Source of the DNA: Climacium dendroides
Taxonomy: Eukaryota; Streptophyta; Bryopsida; Hypnales; Climaciaceae
Length of the DNA: 64,000 nt
Reading direction: 5' to 3'
Assembly: GCA_950106755.1 (NCBI GenBank)
Contig: OX467087.1
Location: 20,650,047-20,714,046, forward strand
Positions 63,621 to 64,000 of the stretch are shown here, piece by piece (the stretch's first letter is position 1; every line of letters begins with the position of its first letter). The position numbers and the translations under genes were made by a program. Under the pieces are notes generated by a model. The model did no database searches. It was not told the DNA's origin and saw nothing but the letters and a program-made list of their open reading frames with translations.

Positions 63621-64000
63621 AAGTGCCTCTATCTATGTTGAATTACTTATTTTGGAAGTTCTAGGTATTTCCACTTTAATCTTGTAAGGATGCTATTGAC
63701 CCCAATGGTCCAATGGATGACTTTACTATTGATTGTAGAAAAAAATGAATGTACCTATCAATTCAATAATTGGAGAGTTTTGACGACACCTTGGTTATGG
63801 AGGCTACATCCTTATAAGATTAATCTTTAAAGGATAAGCCTGTGACTGTGGAAATCATCCATTTTGGCATTGTGTGAATAATTGGTTTAAGAAAATCCTA
63901 AAGCATTCATTGGAAGTCAACTCCCTATGCAAGACCTCCCTTTTTCATGCAAAATTTAGAGGATGAATAGTTGTATTTTTGTCCTATGCTCAAAGAGTCT
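63621..64000. other. AT-rich spacer at the window edge
   Basis: No recognisable feature. Confidence 0.4.

Overview
No database or alignment tool was available. Gene calls rest on reading the translations and splice sites by eye. Coordinates of repeats are approximate unless both ends are stated.

The window is nuclear DNA of a land plant. It has AT-rich intergenic DNA, GC-richer spliced exons with GT-AG introns, plant-type gene families (an RWP-RK transcription factor, a plant NCS1 nucleobase transporter, an ER-type Ca2+-ATPase), CACTA-like and Stowaway-like miniature transposons, and plant telomere motifs (TTTAGGG). The long RKD-like proteins, AT-rich repeats and simple gene structures suggest a bryophyte, perhaps a moss, but the species is not provable from sequence alone.

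Layout. (1) 1-8.9 kb: repeat-rich DNA with hairpin MITEs, a pyrimidine-rich tract and one decayed coding fragment. (2) 9-34.4 kb: the main locus. Two near-identical, apparently intact RWP-RK genes of five exons face each other in tail-to-tail inverted orientation (10.6-14.9 kb on plus, 29.5-33.9 kb on minus). About 13.5 kb separates the arms, and this spacer holds an intact NCS1 transporter gene (16.3-19.0 kb). A truncated NCS1 pseudogene (9.0-10.0 kb) abuts the leader of the first RWP-RK copy. A third, deleted piece of that leader sits in the loop of a foldback element just upstream of the intact NCS1 gene. The 3' end of each RWP-RK gene is followed by decayed tandem copies of itself. (3) 34.5-49.7 kb: gene-free DNA with an ordered four-monomer tandem array, long inverted and direct repeats, and copies of a dispersed repeat family. 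(4) 49.7-55.3 kb: an intact eight-exon P-type Ca2+-ATPase (ECA type) on minus, with a probable intron in its 5' UTR and a GC-rich leader. A 194-codon unidentified ORF lies upstream. (5) 55.9-64 kb: a Stowaway-like MITE, a near-perfect 82-bp tandem array, a three-copy GC-rich repeat and more dispersed repeats.

The three recognised gene families are not an operon or pathway. RKD-type RWP-RK proteins act in germ-cell and gametangium identity in plants, NCS1 moves purines and pyrimidines, and ECA pumps Ca2+/Mn2+ into the ER. RWP-RK and NCS1 are linked by shared duplication and rearrangement, which is the most notable feature of the window.
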